This document shows, piece by piece, positions 16,321 to 25,281 of a DNA stretch of 64,000 nt (its first letter is position 1; each line of letters starts with the position of its first letter). The stretch is from Vibrio cortegadensis (GTDB taxonomy: Bacteria > Pseudomonadota > Gammaproteobacteria > Enterobacterales > Vibrionaceae), in contig NZ_AP025472.1 of assembly GCF_024347395.1 (NCBI RefSeq), positions 2,542,001-2,606,000 of the forward strand, written 5' to 3'. Both the position numbers and the translations under genes were made by a program. The notes beneath the pieces were generated by a model, which was not told the origin of the DNA, made no database searches, and saw only the letters and a list, made by a program, of their open reading frames with translations.

Positions 16321-17634
16321 TTATGCCACTTCTTCTACTAACTCTTCTTGCTGAGATTTACCTACAAAGAACATGCAAACCATCGCGGTCACTGTCGGTA
16401 ATAACCAACCCATACCGATGTCAAATAAAGGCAGCATATTTAGCGCAGAAACATCAACGCCAGCCACTTTAGCGCCATCAATCATAGCGAACATCAGAGA
16501 GACTAAAATCACAACACGGTACGCCATTTGCGGGTTTGGTAGCTTCTTACGGATAAAGGTAAGTGCAACCAATGCAATCGCCACTGGGTACAGTGCAAAC
16601 AGCACAGGTACAGAGAGTGAAATAAGCTGAGCTAGACCCACGTTTGCCACTATTGCACAAGCCACACCATTGATGATGACCCATTTTTTGTAAGACAGTG
16701 GCGTCAATGAGCTGAAGTAATCAGAACATGCTGAGATCAGGCCAATGGCTGTGGTTAAACACGCTAGCATTACGATGACAGACAGAACAATCTGGCCAGA
16801 TGGTCCAAACAGAGCTTGAACGTATAGGCTAAGAACAACACCGCCGTTATCTACACCACTTGCTACTGCTGCACTTGTCGCGCCAAGGTAGAACAGTGAG
16901 ATATAAACAAATGCTAAACCAGCAGCCGCAATACACGCTGCGCTGATCAGGTATTTAGTTACTGCAGCACGCTCTGTTACGCCTTTACTGCGCATGGCAT
17001 CAACAATTAGCATACCAAACATCAATGAACCGAACGTATCCATTGTGTTGTAGCCTTCAAGGAAACCTTTCGTCAACGGCTGAGTCAGGTAATCCCCTTG
17101 AGCGGCAATCATCGCACCTTGAGGGTTTGTGAATACGGCAACAGCTAAAATAATAAGACCGACAAAAAGTGCAGGTGTTAATACTTTACCAATAACATCA
17201 ATCAGTTTGCCCTGCGTCCAAGCGAAACCCATCGCGATAGCAAAGAAAATGATAGAGAAGATCGTTAAATCAATTTGAGCGGCATCGATAATGAATGGTT
17301 TAACTGCCATCTCGTAGGCAACAAGACCGGTACGAGGTGCTGCAAATGCAGGGCCGATAATGATAAAGATCAGAACCGCCATGATAGTCGCAGCTTGCTT
17401 TGGCAAGTCTTTAGTCAAATGGCCCCATGTGCCACCCGCAACAGCAATAGCAATAATGGTAACCAAAGGAAGACCTACCGCTGTTAATAAAAAGCCACTC
17501 ATTGCAGGCAATAGGTTTTCACCCGCTAGCTGACCCGCTAGAGGTGGAAAGATAATGTTGCCAGCACCCAAGAAAAAAGCAAAAAGCATGAAGCCCAATG
17601 CAATTATATCTGTTAATTTTAAACTCTGTTTCAC
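16321..17634 (-). CDS. brnQ: Branched-chain amino acid:cation symporter BrnQ
   Basis: BrnQ (LIVCS family) imports leucine, isoleucine and valine with Na+ or H+. The 437-residue protein has about twelve hydrophobic segments. It opens MKQSLKLTDIIALGFMLFAF, followed by the family-typical FLGAGNIIFPPLAGQLAGE near residue 21. A second landmark is GPAFAAPRTGLVAYEMAV near 94. Length and N-terminus match E. coli BrnQ (439). It stands alone and converges on fldB across the shared terminator. Confidence 0.93.
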   Translation of the reverse strand: MKQSLKLTDIIALGFMLFAFFLGAGNIIFPPLAGQLAGENLLPAMSGFLLTAVGLPLVTIIAIAVAGGTWGHLTKDLPKQAATIMAVLIFIIIGPAFAAPRTGLVAYEMAVKPFIIDAAQIDLTIFSIIFFAIAMGFAWTQGKLIDVIGKVLTPALFVGLIILAVAVFTNPQGAMIAAQGDYLTQPLTKGFLEGYNTMDTFGSLMFGMLIVDAMRSKGVTERAAVTKYLISAACIAAAGLAFVYISLFYLGATSAAVASGVDNGGVVLSLYVQALFGPSGQIVLSVIVMLACLTTAIGLISACSDYFSSLTPLSYKKWVIINGVACAIVANVGLAQLISLSVPVLFALYPVAIALVALTFIRKKLPNPQMAYRVVILVSLMFAMIDGAKVAGVDVSALNMLPLFDIGMGWLLPTVTAMVCMFFVGKSQQEELVEEVA

Positions 17635-17953
17635 AGATAACCCTTATACTTATAATTTATTAAATGTTGTGTTTACTTTCGGAAATGAACCACTCAAAAA
17701 TGCGAGGTAGCATCAAGAAAATAGAGCCGCATAATGACCAAACACTCATCAATCCGCAAGTCTCAAGAAAAAAACACCATATTAATTTACATATTCACCT
17801 CAAAAGCAGTGAATATCACTGGCTCTGAAAAAATATCCAGTATTATATTTGGATCATAAAAGACCCAAAACCGATAACAACCAGAACATTCAACCAAACA
17901 TTTGTTTAACATTAGATGTAATTACTTAAATTAATCAAAGCGCCAGAATAAAC
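17635..17953. other. brnQ/trmN6 divergent intergenic region
   Basis: These 319 bases carry the promoters of the two divergent genes. I see AT-rich sequence and several TTTAT-type words, but no operator, riboswitch or small ORF that I can support. Confidence 0.5.
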
Positions 17954-18673
17954 ATGAAAAGTAGCACGTTAAAAACTAAGAGCTTCAATTTTAAACAATT
18001 CTCAATCAATGGGGGGCAAAGTGGTATGCCCGTTAGTACCGATGGCGTTCTACTCGGTGCGTGGTTCGAGCCACATCAAGCACAAACAATATTGGATTTA
18101 GGAACAGGGACAGGATTACTCGCTCTCATGTGTGCTCAACGTTTTCCAAATGCCAAGCTCCAAGCTATCGATATTGATCAACATGCAATTCAAGCGGCAA
18201 CACACAATTTCCAATCATCACTTTGGTCACCGCGCATTAAGGGTTTACTTGGGGATATTCTTACTCAAGATTTCAGTCACACATTTGATGCCATCATCTG
18301 TAACCCGCCTTACTTCAATAATGGCGAACAGTCACAACATACCCAGCGAGCCACTGCCCGTCATACCGACACCCTATCGCATCGCGATCTATTAGCACGC
18401 AGCCACACACTACTTTCTGAACAAGGAAAAGCGAGTTTTATTCTGCCAAAAGTGGAAGGCCAAGCTTTCATTGATATGGCGAAAGAGATGGGCTGGTTTT
18501 TAAGTCGAATTTGTACCGTTAAGCCTTCAGAGCGAAAACCTGAACATCGGATCTTATTCGAATTAAGTAAACAACTGGAAGAAACGTCGGTGGAATGTTT
18601 AACGATTCACGGCGCAAACGGTTATAGCGATGACTTTATTGCGTTAACCAAAGATTTTTATCTCAAGATGTAG
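17954..18673 (+). CDS. trmN6: tRNA1(Val) (adenine(37)-N6)-methyltransferase TrmN6
   Basis: TrmN6 (YfiC) uses S-adenosylmethionine to methylate N6 of A37 in tRNA-Val. The 239-residue protein has the SAM-binding glycine loop LDLGTGTGLLALM (residues 47-59), an acidic loop AIDIDQHAIQ, and the N6-adenine catalytic motif NPPY at 117-120 (DAIICNPPYFNNGEQ). The family signature GQSGMPVSTDGVLLGAW lies at residue 21. The start ATG has only a weak Shine-Dalgarno. It is followed on the same strand by srmB, which has its own promoter. Confidence 0.93.
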   Translation: MKSSTLKTKSFNFKQFSINGGQSGMPVSTDGVLLGAWFEPHQAQTILDLGTGTGLLALMCAQRFPNAKLQAIDIDQHAIQAATHNFQSSLWSPRIKGLLGDILTQDFSHTFDAIICNPPYFNNGEQSQHTQRATARHTDTLSHRDLLARSHTLLSEQGKASFILPKVEGQAFIDMAKEMGWFLSRICTVKPSERKPEHRILFELSKQLEETSVECLTIHGANGYSDDFIALTKDFYLKM

Positions 18674-18681
18674 AAATATCA

Positions 18682-18711
18682 TGTGATCCTAATCACTAAT
18701 GCTTCTATAAT
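18682..18711 (+). promoter_or_regulatory. srmB promoter with CRP-like site over the -35 region
   Basis: TGTGA-N6-TCACT at 18682-18697 matches the CRP consensus TGTGA-N6-TCACA in nine of ten positions. A perfect TATAAT follows at 18706-18711. The CRP-like site covers the -35 position, so binding would more likely hinder than help RNA polymerase. This is inference from spacing alone. Confidence 0.5.
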
Positions 18712-18790
18712 GCCCGACTATTCTTTTTTATCCTCCATGCCGTAAATGAAATGGCTTGTGGAGAACATTATTGCTTGTGGAGAAACAACA

Positions 18791-20026
18791 GTGATCAGAA
18801 CCTTTGCAGAACTCGATCTTGACCAAGATCTGCTAAAAGCAATCGACGAAATGGGCTACGAACGCCCAACACAAGTGCAAGCAGAAGCGATCCCACAAGC
18901 GTTAGATGGAAAAGACGTTTTAGCATCAGCCCCGACAGGCACAGGTAAAACTGCCTCTTTTGCTCTGCCCGCTTTACAGTACTTACTCGATTTCCCACGT
19001 AAGAAAGGCGGCCCTGCGCGTGTCCTGATTCTTACTCCGACTCGTGAGCTTGCTATGCAGGTTGCCGATCAAGCTCGTGAAATGGCGAAATACACCAGTT
19101 TAAATGTCTTCACCATTACCGGTGGTGTCATGTACCAAGAGCATGCTGATATTCTTGGCACGACTCAAGATATCGTGGTTGCAACACCAGGCCGCTTAAT
19201 GGAGTACATTGAAGCTGAGCGTTTTGATTGCCGTGCCATTGAATGGCTGATCTTAGATGAAGCTGACCGCATGCTTGATATGGGCTTTGCTCCGGTTGTT
19301 GACCGCCTTGCTGCTGAATGTCGCTGGCGTAAACAGACGTTGCTATTCTCAGCAACACTAGAAGGCAAAGGCGTTGAAGGCTTTACTGAAGATCTTCTTA
19401 AAAACCCTGCTGAAATCGATGCACAATCATCACTACGTGAACGTAAGAAGATCACTCAGTGGTATCACCGTGCCGATACGCCAGATCACAAACTTGCGCT
19501 ACTGAAACACATCATCACAGAGCAAGCGGAACGCACTATCGTATTTTTGAAAACCCGCGATCGTTTGGCTGAACTCCGTTCTCAATTAGAAAGTGCCAAG
19601 ATCCCATGTGTTTGGATCCAAGGTGAAATGCCACAAGATCGTCGTAACAGTGCTATGTCTCGTTTCCGTGATGGCAGCATCAACGTATTATTGGCAACCG
19701 ATGTTGCCGCGCGTGGTATCGACCTTCCGGACGTAAGCCACGTTATCAACTACGATATGCCTCGTACTGCCGATGTCTACCTGCACCGTATTGGCCGTAC
19801 CGCTCGTGCTGGTAAGAAAGGTAATGCGATTTCGATTCTTGAAGCCCATGACCAACCAATGATTGAACGTGTTGCTCGTTACACCAAAGAGAGCATTAAA
19901 GAGCGTTTCATTGAAGGCATGCGACCAACGCATAAAAAGCCGACTTTCAGTAAGAAAAAGAAAGTGAAAAAAGACGACAAAAAAGCCGTCGCTAAAAAGA
20001 AAAGCGCGAAGAAAAAGAAAAAGTAG
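18791..20026 (+). CDS. srmB: DEAD-box ATP-dependent RNA helicase SrmB
   Basis: SrmB remodels RNA early in 50S ribosome assembly. I choose the GTG at 18791 (411 residues, MIRTFAELDLDQDLL) because GGAG stands eight bases upstream. An ATG at 18746 lacks a ribosome binding site, and the added residues come from a duplicated 12-base stretch. Motifs in order are Q motif RPTQVQAEAIP, Walker A SAPTGTGKT, PTRELA, TPGR, DEAD in LILDEADRMLDMGF, SAT, then the second RecA domain with ATDVAARGIDLPDVSHV and YLHRIGRTARAGKKG. The tail is lysine-rich (KKKKVKKDDKKAVAKKKSAK), shorter than in E. coli, and probably contacts rRNA. A strong terminator follows. Confidence 0.92.
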   Translation: MIRTFAELDLDQDLLKAIDEMGYERPTQVQAEAIPQALDGKDVLASAPTGTGKTASFALPALQYLLDFPRKKGGPARVLILTPTRELAMQVADQAREMAKYTSLNVFTITGGVMYQEHADILGTTQDIVVATPGRLMEYIEAERFDCRAIEWLILDEADRMLDMGFAPVVDRLAAECRWRKQTLLFSATLEGKGVEGFTEDLLKNPAEIDAQSSLRERKKITQWYHRADTPDHKLALLKHIITEQAERTIVFLKTRDRLAELRSQLESAKIPCVWIQGEMPQDRRNSAMSRFRDGSINVLLATDVAARGIDLPDVSHVINYDMPRTADVYLHRIGRTARAGKKGNAISILEAHDQPMIERVARYTKESIKERFIEGMRPTHKKPTFSKKKKVKKDDKKAVAKKKSAKKKKK

Positions 20027-20097
20027 TTCGATTTGAAAAGATGAGGTTATCGATCTTGTGACACAAGCGTCTACCTCATTACTAAATTGAAAGAGAC

Positions 20098-20134
20098 AAA
20101 AAGGCCGATCAATAGCAATTGATCGGCCTTTTCA
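20098..20134. terminator. Terminator between srmB and yaaA
   Basis: AAGGCCGATCAA pairs perfectly with TTGATCGGCCTT (20101-20130) around a six-base loop, with A-rich and T-rich flanks. It is suited to both convergent genes. Confidence 0.9.
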
Positions 20135-20196
20135 TTGAGTTCATCTAAATTGAAACTAAGATCGCTTGAGCTGAGAACTTAGCCAAACAAACTAAA

Positions 20197-20973
20197 TTAG
20201 TTCTGCTCTTCGCGCTTAAATACCAACTCTTTAGCGTTTGATTCTTGTTCTACAAAGTAATAACCCGCCACATCAAACTTCACAAGCTCTTCAACCGACT
20301 CAATACGGTTTTCAATAATGTAACGCGCCATCAAGCCTCGTGCTTTCTTCGCATAAAAGCTGATCACTTTATATTGGCCGTTCTTACAATCTTTAAATAT
20401 TGGCGTAATCACGTCGCCATTCAATTTCTTTGGCTTGACCGCTTTAAAGTATTCATTCGACGCCAAGTTGATCAGCACATTATCGCCTTGCGCTTCTAAT
20501 GCTTGGTTCAACTTATCGGTAATGAGATCACCCCAGAACTGATACAAGTTAGTGCCACGAGCGTTGGCTAACCGCGTTCCCATCTCTAAGCGGTAAGGCT
20601 GCATCAAATCTAACGGCTTTAACAAACCATAGAGGCCCGAGAGCATACGTAAGTGTGACTGTGCATAGTCAAAGTCGCCATCACTCAACGTTTGAGCATC
20701 GAGCCCAGTATAAACATCGCCTTTAAAAGCCAAAATAGCTTGTCGGGCGTTCTCAAGGCTAAACTCTTCACGCCACTGTTCAAAACGCGCCACGTTCAAG
20801 CCAGCGATTTTATCACTCACTTTCATTAATGCTGATATATCGGTAGGGGTAAGTTTACGACACTCCTCAATCAGTTCTGCCGAATGTTCAATAAATTCAG
20901 GCTGAGTAAAACGTTCAGTGACAAGTTGAGACTCATAATCCAACGTCTTAGCGGGTGAAACAACGATTAGCAT
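20197..20973 (-). CDS. yaaA: Peroxide stress protein YaaA (UPF0246)
   Basis: YaaA lowers free intracellular iron during peroxide stress in E. coli and belongs to the OxyR regulon there. The 258-residue protein begins MLIVVSPAKTLDYESQLVTE, the signature N-terminus of the family. It has the further conserved blocks FKGDVYTGLDAQTL near residue 83, LSGLYGLLKPLDLMQPYRLE near 111 and FYAKKARGLMARYI near 204. Length equals the E. coli protein. I see no OxyR site that I could defend in the short upstream gap, which carries the symporter gene's terminator. Confidence 0.94.
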   Translation of the reverse strand: MLIVVSPAKTLDYESQLVTERFTQPEFIEHSAELIEECRKLTPTDISALMKVSDKIAGLNVARFEQWREEFSLENARQAILAFKGDVYTGLDAQTLSDGDFDYAQSHLRMLSGLYGLLKPLDLMQPYRLEMGTRLANARGTNLYQFWGDLITDKLNQALEAQGDNVLINLASNEYFKAVKPKKLNGDVITPIFKDCKNGQYKVISFYAKKARGLMARYIIENRIESVEELVKFDVAGYYFVEQESNAKELVFKREEQN

Positions 20974-21010
20974 GACTTGTACCTTATAGTAATATTTTTC
21001 TTAGAGTATA

Positions 21011-21057
21011 AAAAAAGCCACGCTGCGTCATTAACTGACTGCAACATGGCTTTTATT
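21011..21057 (-). terminator. Terminator of the AGCS symporter gene
   Basis: AAAAAGCCA (21012-21020) pairs with TGGCTTTT (21047-21054), with an inner GTCA/TGAC helix. A U-run follows on the minus strand, after the stop at 21083. Confidence 0.7.
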
Positions 21058-21082
21058 TAACTATTTCAGTAATTCGAAACAG

Positions 21083-22513
21083 TTAGTCTTTTTTGTTGTT
21101 ATCCCAAATGCCATCTTCAAGCTGAGATTTTAGCTCAGGGAAATCATCTGCATTAAAAGTGGGTAGTTTGCCTGCTTTCAACTGCTGGTTGTAATCTTTC
21201 GCAAGCTTAATCACGATCCCTGATAGCAAGATAATCGCCACCAAGTTCACTATCGCCATCAGCCCCATTGATACATCAGCAAGCGCCCAAACCGTTGGCA
21301 GGGTCGCCATTGAACCAAACATCACCATTGCAAGAACCACGACACGGAATATACCAATGCCCGCTTTATGATTATGCTCTAAGAAGATCAAGTTCGTTTC
21401 AGCGTATGAGTAGTTAGCAATGATCGATGTAAAGGCGAAGAAGAAGATTGCAACGGCAACAAAAATGCCGCCCCATGGACCCACTTGTGCCGTCAATGCT
21501 CGTTGAGTCAGCTCAATACCCGTAATTTCGCCGTGCGGAACATATTCACCCGACATTAGGATAATCGCAACCGTCGCTGAACAGATCACAATAGTGTCCA
21601 TAAATACGCCTAGCATCTGAACATAACCTTGAGATGCTGGGTGTGGTGGATATGGTGTTGCCGACGCCGCAGCATTAGGTGCAGAACCCATACCCGCTTC
21701 ATTCGAGAACAAACCACGTTTAATACCTTGGATCATAGCTTGAGCAATCGCGTAGCCTAAACCACCCGCAGCCGCTTCTTGGAAACCAAACGCACTCTTG
21801 AAAATCAGCGCTAACACTTCAGGTACTTTTTCAAGGTTCATAAACATCACGAACAGAGCAATACCTAAGTAAGCGAGAGCCATTACAGGAACGATCAGTT
21901 CGGCAGTACGTGCAATACGCTTGATGCCACCAAAAATAACCACAGCGGAAAGAAGAACGATACCGATACCGACATAGATTTCTTCAATGCCAAAAGCCGT
22001 TTTCATTGCGCCAGCAATTGAGTTCGCTTGAACTGCATTGAAAACAAGGCCGAAAGCGATGATAAGGAAGATAGAGAATAGAACCCCCATCCAACGCATT
22101 CCTAACCCTTTTTCCATGTAGTACGCAGGGCCACCACGGTAGTTACCATCGTCATCTTTAGTTTTGTATAACTGCGCCAATGTGCTTTCGGCAAATGATG
22201 TTGCCATACCAAGCATCGCAATTAGCCACATCCAAAAAATAGCACCTGGGCCACCAGCAGTAAGAGCAACAGCCACACCAGCCATGTTACCCGTACCAAC
22301 ACGAGCTGCTAAACTGGTACAAAGCGCTTGAAAAGAAGAGATACCAGCACTGTCCGCTTTACGGCTGTCTTTTAGGACACTGAACATGTGACCAAAATGG
22401 CGAAACTGAATAAACCCAAGACGGATAGTGAAGTAGATACCTACACCAACCAAAAGATAAACTAAAATCGATCCCCAAAGGAGATCATTCATTAAATTGA
22501 TTAAATCTGTCAC
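21083..22513 (-). CDS. Alanine/glycine:cation symporter (AGCS family)
   Basis: AGCS transporters import alanine or glycine with Na+ or H+. The 476-residue protein has about ten to eleven membrane helices and the family stretches ALCTSLAARVGTGNMAGVAV near residue 64, FAESTLAQLYK and GLFSNEAGMGSAPNAAASA near 268. The start codon is GTG at 22513-22511, preceded by GAGG at short spacing. Vibrio genes of this family can be preceded by tandem glycine riboswitches, but I did not find the conserved riboswitch core in this upstream region. It is apparently monocistronic. The choice between alanine and glycine is not possible by eye. Confidence 0.9.
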   Translation of the reverse strand: MTDLINLMNDLLWGSILVYLLVGVGIYFTIRLGFIQFRHFGHMFSVLKDSRKADSAGISSFQALCTSLAARVGTGNMAGVAVALTAGGPGAIFWMWLIAMLGMATSFAESTLAQLYKTKDDDGNYRGGPAYYMEKGLGMRWMGVLFSIFLIIAFGLVFNAVQANSIAGAMKTAFGIEEIYVGIGIVLLSAVVIFGGIKRIARTAELIVPVMALAYLGIALFVMFMNLEKVPEVLALIFKSAFGFQEAAAGGLGYAIAQAMIQGIKRGLFSNEAGMGSAPNAAASATPYPPHPASQGYVQMLGVFMDTIVICSATVAIILMSGEYVPHGEITGIELTQRALTAQVGPWGGIFVAVAIFFFAFTSIIANYSYAETNLIFLEHNHKAGIGIFRVVVLAMVMFGSMATLPTVWALADVSMGLMAIVNLVAIILLSGIVIKLAKDYNQQLKAGKLPTFNADDFPELKSQLEDGIWDNNKKD

Positions 22514-23223
22514 TTGAACCTCACATAGAGTTGCACTGATCCTGCTTCCTAGCCCTCCTCTAACTCGCTTATGCCATGTGTCAATGTTGTGTTTGGCATT
22601 GGTTATATTGCGTTTTATTGCAAGTTAGAATGTAAATTGTCGCTTCATGCATCCATTTTACGTATCAGTGTATTTTGACGGGCGGATAATGCAGCTTGAT
22701 TGGGGAAAAATCAATAAGAGATCGAGCGCATAACGTATGTTAATTCTCACCAATACGTCACCTACCGTTAACACAACAGGAAACATTTACTTTCAATTCC
22801 AGACACAAATAATCACATAAACACCACAAGATAGGTGTTCACCCTCTTATGGGAATGGCATTCCTTATGTGAGCAATAAAAGTAGGCAAACCAAGGTGTC
22901 AGCCAAATCTCTCAAATTATATTGACCCATCCCACATCCATTCTGAATTAGGCTATAAGAAACAAAACACACACTACGCCAAATACGCCTAATTAAACAC
23001 GATTAGTTAACAATTAGAGCCTACAAATTTAATCACGAACATCGACTCGTTTGGATAATTTTTAACCAAATCACATTGTAAAAAGTGTGCGGCTCAGTGA
23101 AAAATAGTACGAAAACGTAATGAAAAAGAAACAAATGAGAAACATATCAAGGTTATACTGCTCGAAAATATGCTAATAAACAGCTTCCGAGAAGGAAGAA
23201 TAACTAAACAAATGAGGTAGCTT
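22514..23223. other. Long intergenic region, no gene recognised
   Basis: The 710 bases between the AGCS symporter and DUF3545 genes contain the divergent promoters. On the minus strand, TTGACA is present about 80 bases before the symporter start. A short palindrome, GGAATGgCATTCC, lies near 22853-22865. I see no tRNA, riboswitch core or convincing ORF. A minus-strand frame at 23094-23300 overlaps the DUF3545 start and lacks a good ribosome binding site. Confidence 0.5.
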
Positions 23224-23409
23224 ATGGAAGGGTTGCAACTAGAACATGTTATGGATAGCTTTACACCTCCAACTCGCTCAACAAAAACCAAACCCGCCAA
23301 GCGTAAATGGCGAGAAATTGAAGCGATTAACGATAAAAAACGTCTCCAAAAAGAGCTAATGGATCTTGATGGATGTCTAGATTACAAATATGAAGATATT
23401 GAGCTTTAA
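23224..23409 (+). CDS. DUF3545 small protein
   Basis: This 61-residue protein has the pattern of DUF3545 proteins of vibrios and relatives: a variable N-terminus, a basic centre AKRKWREIEAINDKKRLQKE and an acidic C-terminus DYKYEDIEL. The ATG follows GAGG at good spacing, and an intrinsic terminator lies 59 bases after the stop, so it looks like a complete single-gene unit. The function of the family is unknown to me. The charged layout suggests a protein- or RNA-binding helix; that is only inference. Confidence 0.8.
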   Translation: MEGLQLEHVMDSFTPPTRSTKTKPAKRKWREIEAINDKKRLQKELMDLDGCLDYKYEDIEL

Positions 23410-23467
23410 CCGTTAACTAGAGAGTCTGGTTTCCCTTGCTCTCTAACTCAACCCAACGATCAATATA

Positions 23468-23494
23468 AAAGAGGCGCTGCATATGCGCCTCTTT
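23468..23494 (+). terminator. Terminator of the DUF3545 gene
   Basis: AAAGAGGCGC pairs with GCGCCTCTTT (23468-23477 with 23485-23494) around a short loop, followed by a T-rich stretch. Confidence 0.85.
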
Positions 23495-23593
23495 CTATTT
23501 AGCCAAATCAACTATTACAGTGAACTGAAAAGCAATCTTCCTTAAAGACAACCTGCTTAGTCTCATCTCACTTAGCTGAAAGTATCGTGTAAA

Positions 23594-24145
23594 CTAAATG
23601 CATTCCCGCTCAGTCTGCCGAACTCTTTCTGCCAACTGTAAATACCGATCTGCAATCGTCTCCCCAAATACTGGGTCATTATCTTCTTGTTCCCACAACG
23701 CTTCGACTTGTTGCCAATCTTCCGTTGTAAACGCTCGATTAATCAGAGGGATGATCTTTTTCTCTTCAAAATCGAGATGCTCATGCTGGTCAGTAATAAA
23801 TTCTTGGAGTTGTTTAGTAAAGACTTCACGTGGAACAACGGCATCTTGCAAAATCATTTCCACGACGCCTAAGAATTCATGTGTTTTTTCAGATAACGTG
23901 ACATGCTGAGATTCAAGGTTTTCGATCTCTTGTTGATGACCGTAATGCTCTTGGTAGTAGTGATATAGAACATCTTCTTTAGGGTGGTGTATTTTTTCTG
24001 AATGATTCGCTAAGTAATCGACTACCTCTTTTACTAAGCTGTAGTTGATTGGTTGATCGTTATTCAACTGCTTGAGTTTAGTACTTAAAATGGCTAACAG
24101 GCGAACCATATAGCCATGCTCTCGTCTAATCCTTTCAATCATCAT
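23594..24145 (-). CDS. Hemerythrin HHE-domain protein
   Basis: The 183-residue, helical, acidic protein carries the iron-ligand pattern of hemerythrin-like (HHE) domains: His10, His48, His53-His54 with Glu57 in IHHPKEDVLY, His81, and His121/His123 with Glu127 in DQHEHLDFEEKK. Such proteins bind a di-iron centre and serve in oxygen, nitric oxide or iron sensing and storage; which applies here is not visible. A GGAGG element six bases before the first of two adjacent ATGs supports the start at 24145. Despite the setting, it is not the YtfE/RIC repair protein, whose N-terminal domain is absent. Confidence 0.88.
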   Translation of the reverse strand: MMIERIRREHGYMVRLLAILSTKLKQLNNDQPINYSLVKEVVDYLANHSEKIHHPKEDVLYHYYQEHYGHQQEIENLESQHVTLSEKTHEFLGVVEMILQDAVVPREVFTKQLQEFITDQHEHLDFEEKKIIPLINRAFTTEDWQQVEALWEQEDNDPVFGETIADRYLQLAERVRQTERECI

Positions 24146-24264
24146 TGTAAGCCTCCGTTATACTCACTAAAAGTAAGTGTATATAAAGAGGGCTCATCCT
24201 GCTTTGATTTTGGTCGAAAAATAGCCAATTAACTTTTTAAGCAGACTTTATTGAACATGATGAA

Positions 24265-24945
24265 CTATAACGTTACAGGAAGATGCCAATTAATCGGTTG
24301 TTTTCCACTATCAATAAGCAATTGATTGGCTTGAGAGAAATGCTGACAACCAAAAAATCCACGTCGGGCTGAAAGTGGTGAAGGGTGTGGAGCAGTCAAG
24401 ACATGGTGACGCTCACGATCGATCATTTGACCTTTCTTCTGGGCATGCGCTCCCCATAATAGAAAAACAATGCCATCACCTTGAGCATCCAGTACTTCAA
24501 TCACCTTGTCAGAAAACGTTTCCCAGCCACATTTCGAGTGAGAGTGAGCTAACCCTTCTTCAACCGTAAAGACAGTATTAAGCAGTAACACTCCTTGATC
24601 TGCCCAAGAGGTCAAATAGCCATGATCTGGAATTACAAATCCATCAATATCTTCAGCCAGTTCCTTGTACATATTTCGTAGTGATGGCGGTGTTTTTATT
24701 CCCGGAAGCACTGAGAAACATAAACCGTGTGCTTGATTTGCACCGTGATATGGATCTTGCCCCAAAATAACCACTTTAACCTTGCTAATCTCAGTATGCT
24801 CAAAAGCATTAAACACATCAGATTCAGGAGGGTAAATCGATTTACCTTGCTTTCGTTGTGATCCGACAAACTCAACCAGAGTCTGAAAATACGCTTTCTG
24901 CTTTTCAGACTCAATGACATCATTCCAACAGCTAAAAGGGTTCAT
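24265..24945 (-). CDS. ung: Uracil-DNA glycosylase
   Basis: Ung removes uracil from DNA at the start of base-excision repair. The 226-residue protein (E. coli 229) contains the water-activating motif GQDPYHGANQAHGLCFS with Asp64, and the DNA-intercalation loop HPSPLSARRGFFGCQHFSQA with the catalytic His near residue 187. The uracil-pocket stretch LLLNTVFTVE is between them. The ATG at 24945 gives the usual short family-1 N-terminus. The gene for endonuclease IV (nfo) lies next on the same strand, 336 bases away, so two steps of the same repair pathway are neighbours. Confidence 0.97.
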   Translation of the reverse strand: MNPFSCWNDVIESEKQKAYFQTLVEFVGSQRKQGKSIYPPESDVFNAFEHTEISKVKVVILGQDPYHGANQAHGLCFSVLPGIKTPPSLRNMYKELAEDIDGFVIPDHGYLTSWADQGVLLLNTVFTVEEGLAHSHSKCGWETFSDKVIEVLDAQGDGIVFLLWGAHAQKKGQMIDRERHHVLTAPHPSPLSARRGFFGCQHFSQANQLLIDSGKQPINWHLPVTL

Positions 24946-25281
24946 TGTAATTCTCGAAAAATAAACATTGTCCTATTCTACGCTGCGGCATGTACATTAG
25001 TAGAGAATTAATTTTAGGGTCGAGGGCGAGTTGGGCAGCGGTGTGGGTTTGGGCCAGTGATATGCCGATTAGGGATCGGCAAACGTGATGTTGGGGACAG
25101 GGGTCTCACTGTTGGTTTCGATATTCCTATTAAACCGTTTGAATCTTGCATATGGCATCCTCCACTACATTCAACTAAATCAGATCCTACTCATTCAGCC
25201 CCCTCCTGCTAATAAATACTGAGCAGGAGAGTGCCGTATAAAAGACATGAAAAAAAGATGCCAAGTTTATGCGTCAGTCAA
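24946..25281. other. ung/nfo intergenic region with a G-rich stretch
   Basis: No gene is seen. From about 25018 to 25105 the plus strand is markedly G-rich (many GGG runs), unlike the surrounding AT-rich gaps. It includes a perfect 7-bp hairpin, TGCCGAT-tAGGG-ATCGGCA, at 25063-25081. It may be a remnant or an unrecognised element. Confidence 0.5.

Noticed and set aside
22514..22700. Possible tandem glycine riboswitch before the AGCS symporter gene
   Set aside because: Vibrio genes of this family can have one, so I looked on the minus strand. The conserved glycine aptamer cores are not present.
23094..23300. 68-residue minus-strand frame opposite the DUF3545 start
   Set aside because: It overlaps a well-supported gene, has no ribosome binding site and is of low complexity.
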